NCBI RefSeq assembly: GCF_905147045.1
Contig: NC_065901.1
Coordinates: forward strand, 8,308,001 to 8,372,000
Source of the DNA: Nymphalis io
Lineage: Eukaryota; Arthropoda; Insecta; Lepidoptera; Nymphalidae
Direction: 5' to 3'
DNA: 64,000 bases
The notes under the pieces are model-generated. The model did no database searches and was not told the DNA's origin. It saw nothing but the letters and a program-made list of their open reading frames with translations. Positions 59,440 through 64,000 of this stretch are shown piece after piece. Position numbers and translations under genes: made by a program. Within the stretch, counting starts at the first letter, position 1; every line of letters begins with the position of its first letter.

Positions 59440-61390
59440 AGTGTGATGAATTGAGTATAACGACAGCAGTCATACAGGGTAATTAAAAAAAAATCACGTT
59501 CTAGGAACTCCCCTGTTTTGCGGCGGCTTAGTTGCCGGTGCGGCTGGCACGGTTTGTAACTAGGTCACCGATGTAGGCGACTGTACTGACGGCCGAGCGT
59601 GATTAGTATCACCTTTGATTTTGCATCCACATTTATTTAGATCATCCGTAGGTATTTTTTCCAGTATTTACTTGAAAATATGTAGTTTTACATTTTAATA
59701 TTTAAAAAACAAACATTTCAATTTTTCCTTCTTTCATCTCTATCCTCATCTGTATAGCCCATTTTTTGCTATCTCTCTCATTTCACATGTAAATCATACA
59801 ATAAATTTTATTCATAAACATTTTAATTCCATGCAAAAAATATAAATAAAATTTAAACTTATCTTCTTTTATCTAAAATAATTAAGAAAATTTTAGGTAT
59901 AATATAGTACTATACTTAAAAATGACCTAATATTAATGTGAATTTAGGTCATTTCTAAAATAATTATATTTAAAACTTAATTCAGTCCGTCAAGGCCGGG
60001 AAATATGAATAATAAAAAGTAGTAAGTTAATAGTTTTCTTGCTAATCGGTATTTATTTGAACACCAACAAAAAATAGAAAATAAAACATTAATAAAGATC
60101 CGTTATCAAAACAAAACATCTGCAATGCAGATAGCTTTGATGTCGAATGATTCAAAAGAAAGAAAAATGTTTGTTTTAAAATAAAAAAATCAGACAATCT
60201 TTGTTTGTAATACTTATAAAATATATGTTCATATCAGAAAGAGAGTGACGTAACTTTATCGAAATTATATCAAATTTTGTGTTTATAACCTCACCGATGA
60301 ACCGCATTGAAGGCACTTGTTTTAGTCAATAATAAGGTAGACAATAGGTAGGCTGACATGAAGTTGCTTTGTGTTATAATTATATAGTCTTAGCTTAAAC
60401 TTTTCAATAATTTTCAGTAATATTTATGTTACTTATTTGATTTAATAATAAAAATGCGAACATTTTCTAACATGCGTTTGTCTAATAATATTTTAACATC
60501 CAGATACGTTAAAATATATCACAGGGTTAGTTGTGTAGACGAAATTGATTCTTATAATGCGGATATTTGATCTGGTTTGCACACAAAATATTTTTAAAAT
60601 TATTATTTTTTGTTTATTTCGAGATATGCGTTAAAAATGCAATGCTTGAGTATGTTATATTTTAATTTCAGTAGAGAAAATTGGTTGTAATGAAATTTTC
60701 TCAGATTACATTCGTACATACGTAATAATCTAATGTAATTAAAAAAAAAAAGTAGAAGTCACGATTTCAACGCTTAAAAGTTGTCGCAAGTAATATAAAA
60801 AGTTATGCAAGTTGTAAGAAACCTTTTCATGAATGTCAGTATTTTTTCTGCTTAAAATAACATTGGTTATCAGTGAGACAAGGCCACTGGATACGGTACG
60901 GCATTGATCGAGCCATGTCAGCATCTGCTTGCTCTTTACAATACCGGCGAACCAATGGCGAGGGTTCCGCAGCAGGTTTTGTATACATTATACGTTACTG
61001 AAATAATGCCTCGATTTATGGTATAACCTATTTGTGGATTGCATGCTTATATTAACTTTAAATGAACTCGGTAAAGTAAAAATTATAAGTACATAGGATT
61101 ATTCTTTAATAGCCAAATAATTAAATATGTTCTAGTGACCTGAAAGTGACTCGTTCTGATTTTATGTCATGCGATTTAAAATAATCAACCATGTTGCTAG
61201 TATCTATATGCAATGTGTTATGTGTTTTATTAAATTAGTCACTAAACCTTAAGAGTCCTAAGGACTCGGTATGTATGTTTCAAATTTGACCTTTTTTATA
61301 ATAAATCAATAAGATTGAAGTAACACGATGAGGACAATGGTGTTTAATGTATTTGTAAAATCGTGTTCTGAACATTTATCATTAACTTGT
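59393..61390. other. AT-rich intergenic DNA
   Basis: No gene recognised. A GC-rich segment at 59500-59600 (TTTTGCGGCGGCTTAGTTGC region) is unassigned, and AGGTCATTTCTAAA/TTTAGGTCATTT-type short inverted words occur around 59920-59960. Confidence 0.4.
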
Positions 61391-61680
61391 AACAGTAACA
61401 GCCTGTAAATGTCCCACTGCTGGGCTAAGGCCTCCTCTCCCTTTTTGAGGAGAAGATTTGGAGCTTATTCCACCACGCTGCTCCAATGCGGGTTGGTGGA
61501 ATACACATGTGGCAGAATTTCGATGAAATTAGACACATGCAGGTTTCCTCACGATGTTTTCCTTCACCGAAAAGCACGAGATGAATTATAACAGAAATTA
61601 AGCACATGAAAATTCAGAGGTGCTTGCCCGGGTTTGAACCCACGTTCATCGGTTAAGATTCACTAATTCACTATTTCGAC
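61391..61680 (-). mobile_element. tRNA-derived SINE, near-complete (Metulj-like)
   Basis: On the minus strand: ATCTTAACCGATGAACGTGG, B-box GGTTCAAACCC (61630-61640 on plus), GGGCAAGCACCTCTGAATTT, TCATGTGCTTAATTT, GGTGAAGGAAAACATCGTGAGG, TTCTGCCACATGTG, CCACCAACCCGCATTGG, TCCTCAAAAAGGGAGAGGAGG and CCCAGCAGTGGGACATTTAC, ending AGGCTGTTAC. The A-box region is degraded. The last 66 bp are identical in layout to the truncated insert at 29674-29739, so both come from one family. The forward frames over it are not coding. Confidence 0.85.
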
Positions 61681-62574
61681 GATGAAAACAAGTATGAAGT
61701 CGTTATTGTGGTTTTGTTTAAATTATTTTTAAGACTATTTCATTTAAGATGTAATAGATATCTCATTTTTATTCTACTTTTTTCTATTCATTAAGTTATT
61801 GTTCGACTTTTATACTGTATCAAGTTTAGGTAACTGATTGTAAAATCACAATACATGTAATTACATTGCTTCTTTTGAAATAAAAATACATGAAAGTCGC
61901 AACATATTTTTTAAAATACTCTGTATTTTTATGTATCTTATACATAGTATAAGGTCCGAATAAAGGTAAAGGTACTATGCGGTAAATCGGTGCGAGTATC
62001 CAATCTCCTGAATATTTTAATCATATCGATATAATTTTAGAATAGTGTGATAATATCTTAATTCATACCGATTGTTATATTTAGTATTAGTAACTTCTAG
62101 TGATCAAGGAGAAAAATTGTTGCAACGGTTATGGTAAATAAATAAATTACTAAATACATTCTGTATTGTGAAAATGTGAATAAATGTTAGATGACCAAGA
62201 AAATTAAGATTAAAACTAATAAATATTGTATGCTTGAATGTTTGCGCTTTTGATTAATTTATAGGATAAGGTTTGGCCCTATATATACTCTAAGTGAAAG
62301 GATATGAAAGACTTATCTAGGATAGAGAGACGAAAACAGATTCCAAAGTTTACACGAATACAAAAAAAAGATCCTTTAGTTAAAGAAGATATTTGTTTAA
62401 AAAGATTTCAAGATAAACTTCAAACTATCGGGGGTTGAATATCAAATTATTTCTTTTAAAGAATAACGGAACGGAAAAACACTGTTAGGGGTCATAGAGC
62501 GAAGACTGTGATATCGGTCTTTATTTTTCCTATTTGTGAAATATATAAATATTCAAGGAAGGTTATATTACTGT

Positions 62575-62820
62575 CTTTAATGGTCCACCTGAAGGTAAGC
62601 GGTCACATTCATCCATCGACACTGGTACTGCAAGGAGTATGAACAACACTCGATTCGCTAGTAACCATTGTATGTAAGATGTTATATTCTTTTTGAGTGT
62701 ATTTACACTGGTTCATTCAACCCTTCAAAACGAAACACAGCAATACAGATTATTGGTGTTTGGCGTTAGACTAATAAATAAGTGATTGGTATCCACACAT
62801 ATATACATGCACAAAGTCCA
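62575..62820 (-). mobile_element. Dispersed repeat family B, diverged near-complete copy
   Basis: Reverse complement gives GGACTTTGTGCATG, GTGGATACCAATCACTTATT, the CAATAATCTGTATTGCTGTG block, TTTTGAAGGGTTGAATGAACC and GTGACCGCTTACCTTCAGGTGG, the usual order; about 25% divergence by eye from the 55.4-kb copy. Confidence 0.7.
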
Positions 62821-64000
62821 GTAACCGGTCAATGTAAAAATAAGGAAATTGTCTTTTGATGTAAATTGGCAAACAGTCGATTGAATAGATTATGCTAATT
62901 GGTCGTTTTTGGTTACTAGAGGCATTTTTCAAAACTGTCTATTAGCAAAAGTTATGTAGCTTAACTACCAAACAGTAATTTGTAAGTACAAATAAACAAA
63001 AATAGCCATAAAATTCGTGTGAAGGGTTATGATTCTAGTTTGTACGTCTTTGTCTTGAAAGCAAAGGCCGCTCTTCCGCCAACGCCACTGCACCATGCTA
63101 CAAAACACTAGCTATAGCACAGGTGACACTTAGGAACATGGCAGCCGCGGCCATTCAAATGAATCTCTTTCAGATACTCTTTGAAACTCAAGCTTTTCAT
63201 TTCTGTTAGGCGAAAACATATAACGCTTGCTTTTGAAAACAAACATTTCCAACATGTTCATACATTAAAGTAATACAAGATAATTTCGTTTTTATTTTTA
63301 ATTATTTTATTGGAATCGTATAATTTATAAATATTTTCTAAAAACCTACCTGGTTTTAATTTTGCAATATTATTTAATAAATTTAAGCAAATAAAGCATT
63401 TTCCAAGTCGCGATCTATATAAAAGGTCAAGATAAAAAATTTAAACTACATTTATACTATGTACTTAAGAACTCCTTTCCTTTAACTCCTAAACCATTTG
63501 ATCAGTTATAATAGTATTATATGTTTATGAGTCATAATAAAATAAAACTGAAAAACTGTTCCAAAAAAGGCGATTCAAAGTTAGAGTTTAATAGCAGCTT
63601 TTCTCAAGTCGGTGTGAATAGTAAATGACAGCGATCGATACTGCGCCCACGTGTCTATTCCAAGCTCTCGCTTTGAGCGAACGTTGCAGTAACTAGCCCT
63701 TTTTAGCGCGATCTTCAAAGGAACTTAGGACATACTCGATGTTAATATAGATCACTTATTATGTATATCTTATTGTTACAATCGATATTGTGATCGTTAT
63801 AAATTTCATAAAAATAAATTAATCGCTATTGAGTATGGGAAAAATAATAATCTTCGTTAAATAAATATTTCAGAGTCATGGAAATGGAACTATTTTTTTA
63901 TTATTGCAGAATTTTAGTAATAAAAATGGCGATAGCGTGACAGATAAAAGGAGCGACATAACACTATAATACGGAGTCAATATATTATATAATATTTCAT
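62821..64000. other. AT-rich intergenic DNA at right edge
   Basis: No gene recognised. At 63060-63100 the minus strand reads GTAGCATGGTGCAGTGGCGTTGG, a possible worn tRNA-like SINE head. The remainder is plain AT-rich sequence up to the window end. Confidence 0.4.

Noticed and set aside
1..64000. CRISPR arrays, prophage, operons or bacterial promoters
   Set aside because: No regularly spaced repeats and the genome is clearly animal.

Overview
The window looks like nuclear DNA of a lepidopteran insect, most likely a butterfly. It is AT-rich, with GT-AG introns inside highly conserved animal genes, several tRNA-derived SINE families, RTE-type LINEs, and the LINE/SINE tail sequences usual in butterfly genomes. 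There are no bacterial operons, no CRISPR array and no rRNA. The order-level call rests on recalled repeat families and protein similarity, not on a search.

Left part (1 to about 18.3 kb, minus strand): this holds the first two coding exons of groucho (gro), the TLE-family co-repressor. Exon 1 is at 17985-18053 and exon 2 at 12764-12861, with a 5.1-kb intron 1. No third exon was found, so intron 2 appears to run off the left edge (more than 12.7 kb). A young, 5'-truncated RTE-clade LINE (6270-8843) with 14-bp target-site duplications and an open endonuclease/RT frame sits in that intron, antisense to gro.

Middle (18.3-36.6 kb): a long gene-less interval upstream of gro. It contains isolated GC/CpG-rich islands at about 20.8, 24.4-25.3, 28.1-28.5, 31.8-32.25 and 34.4-35.1 kb. 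Two of these islands share an unusual 16-bp palindrome centred on a CACGTG E-box, found three times in the window.

36.6-37.75 kb (plus strand): a complete compact three-exon phosphomevalonate kinase gene (186 aa), a mevalonate-pathway enzyme that in insects feeds juvenile hormone synthesis.

Right part (38-64 kb): AT-rich, gene-poor and full of repeats. It has several SINE families (one nested case), LINE remnants, one internally deleted LINE, long AT-rich inverted repeats, and an orphan CpG-rich promoter-like island at 43.05-44.0 kb with good plus-strand splice donors but no recognised protein. Almost all open frames of 60-150 codons outside the genes and LINEs are judged to be chance.
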